Of a DNA stretch of 64,000 bases, positions 48,772-58,992 are shown piece by piece. The notes below the pieces were generated by a model that made no database searches, had not been told where the DNA came from, and saw only the letters and a program-made list of their open reading frames with translations. The stretch comes from an uncultured Roseovarius sp. (GTDB lineage Bacteria; Pseudomonadota; Alphaproteobacteria; Rhodobacterales; Rhodobacteraceae). The stretch is from assembly GCA_947503145.1 (NCBI GenBank), contig CANNCP010000004.1, positions 214,321 to 278,320 of the forward strand. Direction: 5' to 3'. The first letter of the stretch is position 1; every line of letters starts with the position of its first letter. A program made the translations under genes and the position numbers.

Positions 48772-49605
48772 TCAGCCCCCCACCAGTTCGCTGATCACCG
48801 GCACCAATGCATCAGCCGCCTCTTCGTGCGCGGCAGGTCCCAGAAGCTCTGCCGCGGCTGCCGCATCGAACTGCGAAAACACCATGCGCTGTGTACCACA
48901 AGCCTGCGCCTGGGGACTGGCGGTTGCATAAACTAACCGATGAACATGCGGGCGCAGCGCCTTTAGCATGGCGGTTGTCACAAAGGCCGGATCGTCCGAC
49001 ACATAGGGCTGATCGGCGACCTCACCGGGCCCGTGCGACGACAGCCAAAGCAGCACAACCGGCGTGCCCAACTGCTGTAACAGCAGTTTCACCCGCGCGA
49101 TCCATGCGATCTGCAACTCCTGGCGCACCAGTGCAAAGCGATCCTCGGACACCGCCCGCAGCCGGTGCAGCATGTGCCGGGTGAAATGAAACTCGGTAAA
49201 ATCCACATCTCGGTAGAAGCTGCGCAAAACCGGCGATGCCTCAACAAACCTGTCGTTGCGCCTTGGATGCACCGAATAGAATCGGTTGGACATGTTCTGC
49301 GCGGGCAACACCTGTAGCACCGTCACCTGCGCACGCGCCGCTGCGGCCAGAATATCGGGCTCGTGCAGAAATACGTCGATACCCGCGTTCGGCCACCCCA
49401 GATTGACACATTTCACCCCGGTCCGTGCCTCGACCAGCGCCGGGAAGGGGCGCGAGATGAACTTGCCATAGGTTTCCGTACCGCCAAGAAACGCCACATA
49501 GCGCCCGCTCAACTGGCGACGCGGCCCACGAAATTGCAGTTTGGACGTGCCATAGCGACACGGCATGTAATCGAGGGAGACATCCCCCAGCCTTTCATAA
49601 GCCAT
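48772..49605 (-). CDS. DUF6473-family protein
   Basis: The product from ATG 49605 (MAYERLGDVSLDYMPCRYGT) is 277 residues; an ATG at 49617 adds four. It carries FRGPRRQLSGRYVAFLGGTE, TYGKFISRPFPALVEARTGV and VKCVNLGWPNAGIDVFLHEP, the hallmark of the DUF6473 family known from Roseobacters. The middle and end (LWLSSHGPGE) hint at a SGNH-like or sulfotransferase-like fold, but I do not claim it. Convergent with etfBA. No signal peptide. Confidence 0.75.
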   Translation of the reverse strand: MAYERLGDVSLDYMPCRYGTSKLQFRGPRRQLSGRYVAFLGGTETYGKFISRPFPALVEARTGVKCVNLGWPNAGIDVFLHEPDILAAAARAQVTVLQVLPAQNMSNRFYSVHPRRNDRFVEASPVLRSFYRDVDFTEFHFTRHMLHRLRAVSEDRFALVRQELQIAWIARVKLLLQQLGTPVVLLWLSSHGPGEVADQPYVSDDPAFVTTAMLKALRPHVHRLVYATASPQAQACGTQRMVFSQFDAAAAAELLGPAAHEEAADALVPVISELVGG

Positions 49606-49763
49606 AATACCCACCATTTACTTACCCCGGGGCAACCCTGCGGCAGGCCGGTTTAGATTCTCCTAATGCGCCAATTCGCGTTATTTTTTAGCGATCCGCG
49701 CCCCTTGCAGGCACCTGCACGAGATGCGTATTGTTGCCACGCAGCAGCAAGCGGGACAGACAT

Positions 49764-50639
49764 ATGGAAATTCGGAAAATCGGTATCGTCGGCGCAGGCC
49801 AGATGGGCAATGGCATTGCCCATGTCATGACATTGGCAGGCTACGAAGTGCTGCTGACCGATATCAGCCAGGATGCGATCGACGCCGCGATGGAGATCAT
49901 GCGCCGCAACATGGAGCGGCAGGTGAGCCGCGACAAGATCACTCAGGCCGAGATGGACGATGGTCTTGGCCGGATCGGCACCACACTAACGCTGACCGAT
50001 CTGGGCCAGACAGATCTGGTGATCGAGGCCGCGACCGAGCGTGAAACGGTCAAGCAGGCGATTTTCGAGGACCTTCTGCCACATCTCAAGCCTGATACGA
50101 TCCTGACCTCGAACACCTCCTCGATCTCGATCACGCGACTGGCCAGCCGCACCGACCGGCCCGAGAAATTCATGGGGTTTCACTTCATGAACCCGGTGCC
50201 GGTGATGCAACTGGTGGAACTGATCCGCGGCATCGCCACCGACAAACCGACCTACGATGCCTGCCTCGGCGTGGTGGAAAGACTGGGCAAGACCGCCGCC
50301 TCGGCAGAGGATTTTCCCGGTTTCATCGTCAACCGCATCCTGATGCCAATGATCAACGAGGCGGTCTATACGCTCTATGAAGGGGTCGGCAACGTAAAGA
50401 GCATCGACGAATCGATGAAGCTGGGGGCAAACCACCCGATGGGGCCACTCGAACTGGCGGATTTCATCGGGCTGGACACCTGCCTTGCGATCATGAACGT
50501 ACTGCATGAAGGTCTGGCGGATACCAAATACCGCCCTTGCCCGCTGCTGACCAAATATGTCGAGGCCGGATGGCTGGGGCGCAAGGCCGGGCGGGGCTTT
50601 TACGACTATCGCGGCGAAACACCAGTGCCGACCCGGTAG
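49764..50639 (+). CDS. 3-hydroxybutyryl-CoA dehydrogenase
   Basis: The 291-residue protein from ATG 49764 (MEIRKIGIVGAGQMGNGIAH) is a 3-hydroxyacyl-CoA dehydrogenase: N-terminal NAD-binding GAGQMGNGIA, VIEAATERETVKQAIF, GFHFMNPVPVMQLVEL with the catalytic histidine, and C-terminal dimer domain (NHPMGPLELADFIGLDTCLA). Single-domain length points to the butyryl-type enzyme (Hbd/PaaH) rather than a multifunctional FadB. Located close to etfBA, it fits beta-oxidation or butyrate metabolism. Confidence 0.92.
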   Translation: MEIRKIGIVGAGQMGNGIAHVMTLAGYEVLLTDISQDAIDAAMEIMRRNMERQVSRDKITQAEMDDGLGRIGTTLTLTDLGQTDLVIEAATERETVKQAIFEDLLPHLKPDTILTSNTSSISITRLASRTDRPEKFMGFHFMNPVPVMQLVELIRGIATDKPTYDACLGVVERLGKTAASAEDFPGFIVNRILMPMINEAVYTLYEGVGNVKSIDESMKLGANHPMGPLELADFIGLDTCLAIMNVLHEGLADTKYRPCPLLTKYVEAGWLGRKAGRGFYDYRGETPVPTR

Positions 50640-50870
50640 GCCGCGCGCCGCGACCCTGATCCAGCTACGCGCACCTTCCTTGCAAAAATACGCCACCGCT
50701 TGAACTCAAGGTCCCTCCTGGGGCCGCCAAGCGGGACGTTCAAATCAGTACCAATGAATCTCCGCACCCCTTGCGTCATGACACATAGCTTGCACGCCAC
50801 GCATGCCGGGGTTGTGAAACTGGCTCTGGTCTTGTGCGCCCCAGACCATAGATAGGCGCCAGGGGAAGAG

Positions 50871-51128
50871 ATGAAACCGGAACTGGAACAATCGTCAATG
50901 GCTTACGCAACCACAAAATCAAACCGTTCTTTCAACTTGATGCACGCGGTCTATAGTGTGCTGGCGACCATCGGAAATGCCATGATACGCCCCACCGAAC
51001 TCAGGGCCGAAAACGCACGGCGCAAGATCGACCATCTGCATGCGCAGAGCGACGCCGAACTGGAGGCGCGCGGCATTCGTCGCGAGGATATCGAATACCG
51101 CGTCTTTTCAGGCAGCTACTACACCTGA
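50871..51128 (+). CDS. DUF1127-like small protein
   Basis: The 85-residue product from ATG 50871 (AGGGGAAG just upstream; ATG 50898 is an alternative giving MAYATTKSNRSF) has the C-terminal pattern ENARRKIDHLHAQSDAELEA followed by RGIRREDIEYRVF, resembling DUF1127/YjiS-type proteins with RxDI near the end. Related small proteins act in phosphate and carbon regulation in other alphaproteobacteria; here that is inference only. Orphan gene with 230 bases of free sequence upstream. Confidence 0.65.
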   Translation: MKPELEQSSMAYATTKSNRSFNLMHAVYSVLATIGNAMIRPTELRAENARRKIDHLHAQSDAELEARGIRREDIEYRVFSGSYYT

Positions 51129-51495
51129 TCGACGGATGCGGGCGGGCGGCGGCTCAGGCCGCCGCGCTCCTTCTGTCGGCCCGCCCCCACTACAATCGGG
51201 CTGAATCGCCCGGCCGAGGCGCGGAACAAGCCACGCACAGGGCGGGTATTTTCGCCCTGGCCACCAATACACAAACGCCGCGAGCGCGCCCCACCTGCCG
51301 ACGACATGGCCACCATGTGCACCCGTGTCACGGGTAGGCCCGGCCCATTTTGCACACGATTGTCATATGGTGCCTGATCCCGTTTGACCGCTTTGATCGT
51401 GATCCAAATCTCGAACCGAAAAATCCTTAATTTTTGCACATTTACACTGTTGAAGCGGTGCATGATATCCGTCCAGACAAAGAGGCAAGCAGAAT
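51129..51495. other. 367-base gene-free stretch after the DUF1127-like gene
   Basis: It has a GC-rich hairpin at 51146-51165 near the preceding stop and an AT-richer part before the next gene that should contain its promoter. No further gene is supported. Confidence 0.5.
51146..51165 (+). other. GC-rich hairpin after the DUF1127-like gene
   Basis: GCGGCGGC, four bases, GCCGCCGC; 17 bases past the stop. There is no clear T-run, so it is at best a weak terminator. Confidence 0.45.
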
Positions 51496-52581
51496 ATGGA
51501 AACCATCGCTCAGGTCATCGCATTGGGCCTCCTGCTCTGGCTGACCTATTCCTTCGTTTCCACTCTCTTGCCGTTTGCGCCATTCAGAACGCGCCTGAGC
51601 GCGCTGGCATCTTTCGGTGCAACGCTCATTTGCTGCGTTGCCTTCGGCCTGGTGCAGGCCGCGCCCACCACCGACGCACCGCAAGCCAGACAAGACCCGG
51701 CCCGGACGACACCTGCCCCGGCACCAGGCAAAGACGAGGCGATCATCAAGGCCAGCGCGCTTGGCTCTGCATCCATCCCGGCTGCGTGTGGTGACGGTGG
51801 TCTGGCCATTGGCGATGTGGTGGCGGTCACGGGACGGCACGAATTGCGCATCTCTGCCGACCAAGGTGCCGCCCGGATCAAGAACGAGAAAGCCTCGCGC
51901 ATTCTGAAGTCGCCCAAGTATCACGTCATCGACAACTCGACCCAGGTACGCCGAACCTGCGTTCAGGGCGACTGGACCAAAATACGCATTACGTCCCCCG
52001 GTTGGCTGACCGAAGTGAGCGGCTGGGCACCAAGCGCCGCGCTGCGAGTGATCGAACGCACCGAGACTGGCCAGCAGCTATTTACCGAGCCGGATTTTTA
52101 CTGGGACAAAGACACCACCACGTACAAGCCGCAGATCATTACCGCTGTGAACCGCATTGCCGCAGAGAACCGGAAATGCACGCCCGTCGATCCCGGTTCG
52201 GTCGCGAAATCCCCGTCGCGCAGCACGCCCGGTGATCCGGTGTTCTTCGTCACTTGCGGGATGGGCGTGGACGCCTTCAACGTCTGGTTCCGGCCGGGTG
52301 ATGCAGATGGCGACGCGTCATTCACGGCCAAGGCCCCGCTTGACCGGACTGCGGCGGCAGAAAGCTGCGAGCGTGCCGCACATGCGGCAGCAACGCACCC
52401 GTCCACAGTGTCATTCTCGCGCCTGTGGGATCTGGCTTATCTGCCGCATGCGTCGGGGCGTGCGCGTATCGTATCATCCTTCACGGCACAAAATGGCTTC
52501 AACCTGAAACTGAAATACCGAATCAGCTGCCTCTTCGACGGCCCGACCCTGATTGAAACTCAGATCTCCGAACACACCTGA
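51496..52581 (+). CDS. Hypothetical protein with N-terminal membrane segments and SH3-like region
   Basis: The 361-residue product starts METIAQVIALGLLLWLTYSF and has two hydrophobic segments (about 5-25 and 35-55). A Pro/Ala-rich linker follows, then a region (about 98-190) reading GGLAIGDVVAVTGRHELRIS ... GWLTEVSGWAPSAALRVIER that resembles an SH3-type fold. The C-terminal part has paired cysteines (VTCGMGVDAFNVWF, CERAAHAA, ISCLFDG). The function is not recognised. AGAGGCAAGCAGAAT precedes the start. Convergent with trpB. Confidence 0.7.
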   Translation: METIAQVIALGLLLWLTYSFVSTLLPFAPFRTRLSALASFGATLICCVAFGLVQAAPTTDAPQARQDPARTTPAPAPGKDEAIIKASALGSASIPAACGDGGLAIGDVVAVTGRHELRISADQGAARIKNEKASRILKSPKYHVIDNSTQVRRTCVQGDWTKIRITSPGWLTEVSGWAPSAALRVIERTETGQQLFTEPDFYWDKDTTTYKPQIITAVNRIAAENRKCTPVDPGSVAKSPSRSTPGDPVFFVTCGMGVDAFNVWFRPGDADGDASFTAKAPLDRTAAAESCERAAHAAATHPSTVSFSRLWDLAYLPHASGRARIVSSFTAQNGFNLKLKYRISCLFDGPTLIETQISEHT

Positions 52582-52588
52582 TAGGCGA

Positions 52589-53818
52589 TCAGTCGCCGTC
52601 GTCCATGCCAAAACCCAGATGCTTGGCGACGGTAAAGATGTCCTTGTCACCGCGCCCGCACATATTCATGCAGATCAGGTGATCGGCGGGCAACTCCGGC
52701 GCGATCTTCATCACGTGAGCCAGCGCATGGCTGGGTTCGAGCGCGGGGATGATCCCCTCCATCTCGCAACATAGCTGGAACGCCTGCAGTGCTTCCTTGT
52801 CGGTGATTGCAACGTATTTGGCGCGGCCAATCTCGTGCAGCCAGCTATGCTCGGGTCCGACACCCGGATAATCCAGCCCCGCGGAGATCGAGTAGCCTTC
52901 GAGTATCTGCCCGTCGCCATCCTGCAAGAGATACGTGCGGTTGCCATGCAGCACGCCGGGGCGGCCGCCGGTCAGGGATGCGCAATGCTCCATCTTGGCA
53001 GTCACACCCTTGCCGCCCGCCTCGACGCCGATGATGTTCACACTCTTGTCGTCAAGGAACGGGTAAAACAGACCCATCGCGTTCGACCCGCCGCCGATGG
53101 CAGCGATCAGCGTGTCGGGCAGACGGCCCTCGGCGGCCTGCATCTGCTCCTTGGCTTCCTTGCCGATGATGGCCTGAAAATCGCGGACCATAGCCGGATA
53201 AGGATGCGGACCGGCAACGGTGCCGATGCAATAGAACGTATCGCGCACATTCGTTACCCAGTCGCGCAACGCGTCGTTCATCGCGTCCTTCAGCGTACCG
53301 CGCCCAGAGGTGACGGGCACCACCTCGGCGCCAAGCAGACGCATGCGAAAGACGTTGGGCTTCTGCCGCTCGACGTCATGCGCGCCCATGTAGACCACGC
53401 ATTTCAGGCCGAACTTGGCGCAGACGGTGGCGGTCGCCACGCCGTGCTGACCCGCGCCCGTCTCGGCGATGATGCGGGTCTTGCCCATGCGGCGGGCCAG
53501 AATGATCTGTCCCAGAACGTTGTTGATCTTGTGCGCGCCGGTATGGTTCAGCTCGTCCCGCTTGAGATAGATCTTGGCGCCGCCCAGATGCTGCGTCAGC
53601 CGGTCGGCGTAATAGAGCGGGCTGGGGCGGCCGACATAATGGGTCCAGAGATAATGCATCTCCTCCCAGAAACTGTCATCCGTCTTGGCATGCTCATATT
53701 GCTTCTCCAGCTCCAGGATCAGCGGCATCAGCGTCTCCGACACGAACCGCCCGCCAAAATCGCCAAACCGCCCCTTTTCGTCGGGGCCGGTCATGAAAGA
53801 GTTGAAAAGATCGTTCAT
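52589..53818 (-). CDS. trpB: Tryptophan synthase beta chain
   Basis: The 409-residue TrpB has the PLP lysine in [39 protein letters not shown] and the phosphate loop [13 protein letters not shown]. It joins indole and serine to make tryptophan. The N-terminus ([20 protein letters not shown]) is normal. It follows trpF after 292 bases without a supported gene, on the same strand. Confidence 0.97.
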   Translation of the reverse strand: MNDLFNSFMTGPDEKGRFGDFGGRFVSETLMPLILELEKQYEHAKTDDSFWEEMHYLWTHYVGRPSPLYYADRLTQHLGGAKIYLKRDELNHTGAHKINNVLGQIILARRMGKTRIIAETGAGQHGVATATVCAKFGLKCVVYMGAHDVERQKPNVFRMRLLGAEVVPVTSGRGTLKDAMNDALRDWVTNVRDTFYCIGTVAGPHPYPAMVRDFQAIIGKEAKEQMQAAEGRLPDTLIAAIGGGSNAMGLFYPFLDDKSVNIIGVEAGGKGVTAKMEHCASLTGGRPGVLHGNRTYLLQDGDGQILEGYSISAGLDYPGVGPEHSWLHEIGRAKYVAITDKEALQAFQLCCEMEGIIPALEPSHALAHVMKIAPELPADHLICMNMCGRGDKDIFTVAKHLGFGMDDGD

Positions 53819-54110
53819 CGCGTTCGCCTTGCCATATCACGGGTTCCCCGCTGCATAGGCGAGGCGGCGCGGATTTTCCAGAGCAAAGCGGTGGCGGCAA
53901 GCCTTTCCTTGCGCGATGGCCGCAGCCTGTCGCGCCCTGCTCCTGGTCGAACGCGTAGTTATCTGAAACACCCCGCGTAGCTGCGCACGATCAGATCCGG
54001 ACAGATCCGGCGCAGACAGCAGGTAATCCCGGAAAGGAGGCGGCTGTGCTCTTCCAGCGCCTTGTTCATCTGGCCAAAAGCGTGATCACCACAGTCACGC
54101 CGAAACCGGA

Positions 54111-54755
54111 TCACCCTTGCGCAGTTCGTACGAAGGCGCGCATCAAATCCGCGTCCTTTATCCCCGGTGCCGATTCGATACCCGAGGCGACATCTACCTG
54201 CCGCGCGCCTGTGGCCTGCACCGCCTCTGCCACATTCTGCGGTGTCAGCCCACCCGCCAGCATCCACGGAACCGGCCAGCGACGCCCTGCGATCAGCCGC
54301 CAGTCAAAGGCCACGGCATTGCCTCCGGGGCGGTCCGCATCCTTCGGCGGCTTGGCATCCACCAGCAGTTGATCGGCAATGCGGCCATAGATATCCAGCA
54401 GAGCCAGATCGGCGGCGTCAGCGATGCCCACCACCTTCATCACCGGCAGGCCATAGCGGGCCTTGACCTCGGCCACCCGCGCGGGGCTTTCGGAACCGTG
54501 CAACTGCAGCATATCGAGCGGCACGCGCGCCATCAGCGTATCGAGCGCGGTATCGTCCGCATCCACGGTCAGCGCCACCTTGGCGATCCCTTCAGGCACA
54601 GCCAGTGCGATTTCGCGCGCGGGCTCGATCTCCAGATAGCGCGGCGACCTGGCAAAGAAGTTCAGTCCGATATAGGCCGCTCCTGCGTCCGCCGCAGCGG
54701 CAACATCCTGCAGGCGGGTCAGCCCGCACATCTTGATCCGAATGTCGCGTGTCAT
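54111..54755 (-). CDS. trpF: Phosphoribosylanthranilate isomerase
   Basis: The 214-residue product from ATG 54755 ([18 protein letters not shown]) has the KMCGL active-site start with the catalytic cysteine, [14 protein letters not shown] and the phosphate-binding [14 protein letters not shown] near the end. It converts N-(5-phosphoribosyl)anthranilate to CdRP in tryptophan biosynthesis. It is eight bases after the lapA-like gene and upstream of trpB. The 292-base gap between trpF and trpB carries no recognisable gene. Confidence 0.96.
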   Translation of the reverse strand: MTRDIRIKMCGLTRLQDVAAAADAGAAYIGLNFFARSPRYLEIEPAREIALAVPEGIAKVALTVDADDTALDTLMARVPLDMLQLHGSESPARVAEVKARYGLPVMKVVGIADAADLALLDIYGRIADQLLVDAKPPKDADRPGGNAVAFDWRLIAGRRWPVPWMLAGGLTPQNVAEAVQATGARQVDVASGIESAPGIKDADLMRAFVRTAQG

Positions 54756-54763
54756 GGCAGTGC

Positions 54764-55114
54764 TCAGCCGACCCCGTCCAGCAGTGCCAGCACGTCGTCC
54801 TTGCCTTGGTGCTTTTCGCCCTTGAGCCGCTTGATCTCGGCCCGCAGACGCTGGATCTCTCGGGTCTGGCGCGCCGCGGCGGCACGTTCGCCCGCCTCGC
54901 GAATCCATTCCCAGATGAATCCCAGCACCAGCCCTGCCAGCACGCCGCCGAACATCACCACAAAGAGCGGCACATCAAAGGCCGGGGTCAGCGCAGCGAG
55001 ACGTGCGATTTCAACCGGCATCATTTCGACGGTCACAAACTCGCGGTTGGCGAGCGCGATCAGGATCAGCGCCACCGCAAAGATGGCGATACTGGCATAG
55101 CGAATATAGCGCAT
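54764..55114 (-). CDS. LapA/DUF1049-family membrane protein
   Basis: The 116-residue protein has two membrane helices (about 5-22 and 45-68), a conserved [20 protein letters not shown] turn and a coiled C-terminus ([17 protein letters not shown]) typical of LapA-domain proteins, which in E. coli act in lipopolysaccharide assembly. It lies three bases after ihfB and eight before trpF; the trio is one operon. Confidence 0.85.
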   Translation of the reverse strand: MRYIRYASIAIFAVALILIALANREFVTVEMMPVEIARLAALTPAFDVPLFVVMFGGVLAGLVLGFIWEWIREAGERAAAARQTREIQRLRAEIKRLKGEKHQGKDDVLALLDGVG

Positions 55115-55117
55115 CGT

Positions 55118-55399
55118 TCACTTCCCGTTCAGTCGATCCCTGAGCAGCTTGCCCGTCTTGAAGAATGGCACATGCTTCTCCTCAACGTAAACCGATTCCC
55201 CGGTGCGGGGATTGCGGCCCGTCCGCGCATCCCGCTTCTTGACGGAAAACGCGCCAAAGCCGCGCAATTCGACGCGGTTGCCACCGGCCATCGCATCGGT
55301 GATTTCATTGAAGATCGTATTCACGATTCGCTCAACATCACGTTGATAGAGATGCGGATTTTCATCCGCAATTTTCTGAATGAGCTCTGATCGGATCAT
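55118..55399 (-). CDS. ihfB: Integration host factor beta subunit
   Basis: The 93-residue IhfB matches [45 protein letters not shown] (with the DNA-intercalating proline in RNPRTGE) and [17 protein letters not shown]. It bends DNA as a heterodimer with IhfA. It starts the ihfB-lapA-trpF unit; about 244 bases of AT-rich upstream sequence separate it from the transporter gene. Confidence 0.95.
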   Translation of the reverse strand: MIRSELIQKIADENPHLYQRDVERIVNTIFNEITDAMAGGNRVELRGFGAFSVKKRDARTGRNPRTGESVYVEEKHVPFFKTGKLLRDRLNGK

Positions 55400-55643
55400 C
55401 GAGCCAGTCCCCCTGATCTTCTGATTTTTTTAGCGCAGGCAGCACAACCGCAACTATAGATATAATTGCGTAAAACAAAAACGGAAAGCGAGCCCCCGCA
55501 GGTCATTTTTTGCATATATGCGGCGCTAAGCCACGGCAACCGGTATAAAATTCGTCATTCCCGCAGATCATTGGCCCCAACCCGAGGCCAGACAGTGCAG
55601 TCTGCGCAGATGATTCGGAGTGCTTTTCCAACATATCCCACCA

Positions 55644-56417
55644 TCAGATCGCCAGCACCCCGCGCCGCAACAGATTGACGCCTGCGATCAACAGAACGAT
55701 CAACGTGGCCTTGCGAAACATCCTCTGATCGATGCGGTCCTGGATCGCGAATCCCACCCAGATCCCCAGTACGGCCGGTGGCACCATCGCCAGAGAGAAT
55801 GGCAACGTCTCGGCGCGTAATACCCCCGACCCCAGATGCGCCGCGGCCAGCAGGATCGCACCCGATCCGTAGATGACGCCCTGAACGCGCACCTGTTCGC
55901 GCTTTTCCGTGTCCAGCGCCGTCAGCATCGCCACCGTCGGCGGCCCCCAGACCCCGGTGAGACCACCCATCGTGCCGGCCAGTATGCCGATGCCCGCCTC
56001 CACCCGTTTACCCGGGTTCGGCGGCAAGCGCAGACTGCGCCCCATGAGCGTCGCGCCGGCATAGAGCGTGACCGGCACGCCGATCAGCAGGTAGAGCACG
56101 GAGGACGACAGCAGCGGCACCAATTGCGCCGCCAGTACCAACATCACGCTGCCGGCCACCAGAAAGACCCGGAACCGCCGCACCGATTGCCAGGCCGGGC
56201 CCACACCCTGCCGCAAGGCCTGCCAGATATTGGCAATCGCCGTCGGCAAGATCAGTCCAGCCAGCGCCAGTTCCGGGGCCATGACAGACCCCAGACCCGA
56301 GATCATCACCGTCGGCAGGGCAAAGCCCACGATGCCCTTGACCAGCCCGGCAATCAGCGTGACGCTCAGCGCAAACATCCAAATGAGCGCCGCATCCGGG
56401 CCTGACAACATTTCCAT
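55644..56417 (-). CDS. TauE/SafE-family sulfite/anion exporter
   Basis: From ATG 56417 (MEMLSGPDAALIWMFAL) the product is 257 residues with about eight hydrophobic segments and the family repeat motifs LIAGLVKGIVGFALPTV and GTMGGLTGVWGPPTVAML. Family members move sulfite, sulfoacetate or related anions across the inner membrane. An ATG at 56444 is an alternative start. The substrate cannot be told from sequence. Confidence 0.85.
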   Translation of the reverse strand: MEMLSGPDAALIWMFALSVTLIAGLVKGIVGFALPTVMISGLGSVMAPELALAGLILPTAIANIWQALRQGVGPAWQSVRRFRVFLVAGSVMLVLAAQLVPLLSSSVLYLLIGVPVTLYAGATLMGRSLRLPPNPGKRVEAGIGILAGTMGGLTGVWGPPTVAMLTALDTEKREQVRVQGVIYGSGAILLAAAHLGSGVLRAETLPFSLAMVPPAVLGIWVGFAIQDRIDQRMFRKATLIVLLIAGVNLLRRGVLAI

Positions 56418-56564
56418 CCGGCCTGTGTAGCACCACATGCTCATGCTGTAATGCCCGAATATTCACGCAACAAAAGACCAAACTGCACGCCTCACAGGTT
56501 AAATTGTTGCGCTGCACCTGCAAAGTAGCTAGGAGAGTGCGCGACAAATGAAGGATGCGTTACC

Positions 56565-58259
56565 ATGGCCCATGATGGACAGGATCTTGCGATGACCAAA
56601 GAGCCACTTCTGGACGATCTGACCCGCCTTACGGCAGCTGCACTACCCGCAGTTGACACCGTGCTGGACGCGGCCAGGAACGCACTACGCGCATTGCTGG
56701 TCAAAGACGGGCGCGTATCGGGCGCAGCGCTGGAGGCGCATCAGGGCGCGGCACACGGTCTTGCGTGGCTGGCCACTTATGCAGAGGCACTGCGCCAGAT
56801 GCAGAAATGGGCCGAGCGCCTGACAGAGACCGGCCAGTTCAGCGAGGTCGAGGCGCTGCTTCACCAGATCGCGTTCGGCGAATACCTACACCAAATCGCG
56901 GGCGGCATCCCGATGAACCAGGGCGAAGTAGTGCGCCTCTCGGATATGGGCCTGGGCTGGAGCGCGCTGGCCGGGTTCCAGTGCGACGAGGTGCAGACGC
57001 TCATGGCGCGCGGCAACAGCCAGGCGGCGCGCATGCGCCTCGTGGCCTTGATGCAGGAACGCAGTGCCGAGATCACCGTCGGGCGCACCGGTCTGGACGA
57101 AGAGCTGGAGATGATTCGTGAACAGTTCCGCCGCTACGCGGTCGACCGGGTCGAGCCGCACGCCCATGACTGGCACCTCAAGGATGAGCTAGTTCCGATG
57201 GAGATCATCGAAGAACTGGCCGAAATGGGGGTCTTCGGCCTGACCATCCCCGAAGAATACGGCGGGCTGGGCCTGAGCAAGGCGTCGATGGTTGTCGTCT
57301 CCGAAGAACTGAGCCGTGGCTATATCGGCGTGGGCAGCCTCGGCACCCGGTCCGAGATCGCCGCAGAGCTGATTATCTGCGGCGGCACAGAGGCGCAAAA
57401 GGCACAGTGGCTGCCCAAGCTGGCCAGTGGCGAAATCCTGCCCACCGCAGTCTTTACCGAACCCAATACCGGCTCGGACCTGGGCGCGCTGCGCACCCGC
57501 GCAGTCAAGGAGGGCGATGATTACCGTGTGACCGGCAACAAGACATGGATCACCCACGCCGCGCGCACCCATGTGATGACCCTGCTGGCACGCACCGATC
57601 CAGACACCACCGATCACCGTGGCCTGTCGATGTTCCTGGCCGAAAAGACACCCGGCACGGACGCGACCCCCTTCCCCACCAAGGGCATGAGCGGCAGCGA
57701 GATCGAGGTGTTGGGCTATCGCGGCATGAAGGAATACGAACTGGCGTTCGACAACTTCCATGTGAAGGGCGAGAACCTGCTCGGCGGAGAAGAGGGCAAA
57801 GGCTTCAAGCAGCTGATGGAAACCTTCGAGAGCGCCCGCATCCAGACCGCCGCCCGCGCCATCGGCGTGGCCCAATCGGCGCTGGATATCGGCATGCAAT
57901 ATGCGCAGGATCGCAAGCAGTTCGGCAAATCTCTGATCGACTTCCCGCGCGTTTCATCCAAGCTGGCGATGATGGCGGTCGAGATCATGATCGCACGGCA
58001 GCTGACCTATTTCAGCGCCTGGGAAAAGGATCAGGGCCGTCGCTGCGATCTGGAGGCCGGCATGGCCAAGCTGCTGGGCGCGCGGGTGGCCTGGGCGGCG
58101 GCGGACAACGCGCTGCAGATTCACGGCGGCAACGGCTTTGCCCTGGAATACAAGATCAGCCGCATCCTGTGCGACGCGCGCATCCTGAACATTTTTGAAG
58201 GGGCCGCGGAAATTCAGGCACAGGTCATCACACGTCGCCTGCTCGACCGACGGAACTGA
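56565..58259 (+). CDS. mcd: Methylsuccinyl-CoA dehydrogenase-type acyl-CoA dehydrogenase
   Basis: The 564-residue protein has an N-terminal extension of about 170 residues (AHQGAAHGLAWLATYAEALR, FGEYLHQIAGGIPMNQGEVV) before a complete acyl-CoA dehydrogenase: FGLTIPEEYGGLGLS, AVFTEPNTGSDLGALRTRAV, catalytic Glu in LNIFEGAAEIQ near residue 545. This layout and length match methylsuccinyl-CoA dehydrogenase of the ethylmalonyl-CoA pathway in Rhodobacter relatives, which assimilates acetyl-CoA. Electrons go to EtfAB (encoded at 47.0-48.7 kb). AAGGA lies ten bases before the chosen ATG. Divergent from the TauE gene. Confidence 0.8.
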   Translation: MAHDGQDLAMTKEPLLDDLTRLTAAALPAVDTVLDAARNALRALLVKDGRVSGAALEAHQGAAHGLAWLATYAEALRQMQKWAERLTETGQFSEVEALLHQIAFGEYLHQIAGGIPMNQGEVVRLSDMGLGWSALAGFQCDEVQTLMARGNSQAARMRLVALMQERSAEITVGRTGLDEELEMIREQFRRYAVDRVEPHAHDWHLKDELVPMEIIEELAEMGVFGLTIPEEYGGLGLSKASMVVVSEELSRGYIGVGSLGTRSEIAAELIICGGTEAQKAQWLPKLASGEILPTAVFTEPNTGSDLGALRTRAVKEGDDYRVTGNKTWITHAARTHVMTLLARTDPDTTDHRGLSMFLAEKTPGTDATPFPTKGMSGSEIEVLGYRGMKEYELAFDNFHVKGENLLGGEEGKGFKQLMETFESARIQTAARAIGVAQSALDIGMQYAQDRKQFGKSLIDFPRVSSKLAMMAVEIMIARQLTYFSAWEKDQGRRCDLEAGMAKLLGARVAWAAADNALQIHGGNGFALEYKISRILCDARILNIFEGAAEIQAQVITRRLLDRRN

Positions 58260-58296
58260 TAAGGGACAACGGCTGCGCTGGCGTTGAGTTTGGCCC

Positions 58297-58992
58297 TCAG
58301 CGCGCAATGCGCAGCGCAACCGGCGCCAGCCCGTCGATATGCCCCTCCAGCGCCGCGCCGGGCGCCACCGGGCCGACACCGGCGGGCGTGCCGGTATAGA
58401 TCAGATCGCCCGGGGCCAGATGATAGAAGCGCGACAGATGCGCGATGATCTCGGGTACGGACCAGATCATGTCACGCAGCGTTGCGTCCTGCACGCGTGC
58501 GCCGTCCATATCCAGCGTAATCGCCTGATCCGCGATTGCGCCAAACTGCGCGACGGGCGTGATCGGGGCCATGATCGCGGCGTTCTCGAAATCCTTGCCC
58601 AGATCCCACGGGCGGCGCTTGTCCTTGGCCGCTGCCTGTAGATCGCGGCGAGTGAGGTCGATGCCGCACGCATAGCCGTAGACCGCCGCCATGGCGTCAT
58701 CGGGCGACACCTGATGCGCAGCAGCACCGATGGCCATCACGAACTCCATCTCGTAGTGGCAGTCCGACGTACCAGGCGGATAGGTGATCTCGGCCCCTGA
58801 CAGAACCAGCGCATGTGCGGATTTGGTAAAGTAGAACGGCGCCTCGCGGTCCACCTCGTTACCCATCTCGGCGGCGTGGGCGGCATAGTTGCGCCCGACG
58901 CAAAAGATGCGCCGCACCGGAAACAGCGCATCCGATCCGGTGATCGGCACCGTCGGCGTAGGAAGCGGATCAAAGAGCATGTTGGCTGGCAT
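58297..58992 (-). CDS. Fumarylacetoacetate hydrolase-family protein
   Basis: The 231-residue product from ATG 58992 (MPANMLFDPLP; ATG 58980 also possible) has the FAH core: RRIFCVGRNYAAHAAEMGNE, metal ligands in CHYEMEFVMAIG, and GIDLTRRDLQAAAKDKRRPW, AAIMAPITPVA, LIYTGTPAGVGPV. Short single-domain members hydrolyse acylpyruvates or decarboxylate oxaloacetate. Convergent with mcd. Earlier ATGs in the long open frame are not family-like. Confidence 0.88.
   Translation of the reverse strand: MPANMLFDPLPTPTVPITGSDALFPVRRIFCVGRNYAAHAAEMGNEVDREAPFYFTKSAHALVLSGAEITYPPGTSDCHYEMEFVMAIGAAAHQVSPDDAMAAVYGYACGIDLTRRDLQAAAKDKRRPWDLGKDFENAAIMAPITPVAQFGAIADQAITLDMDGARVQDATLRDMIWSVPEIIAHLSRFYHLAPGDLIYTGTPAGVGPVAPGAALEGHIDGLAPVALRIAR

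Noticed and set aside
53819..54110. A small gene between trpF and trpB
   Set aside because: A 36-codon ATG frame (ending AGCFR) is present but has no support beyond being open.
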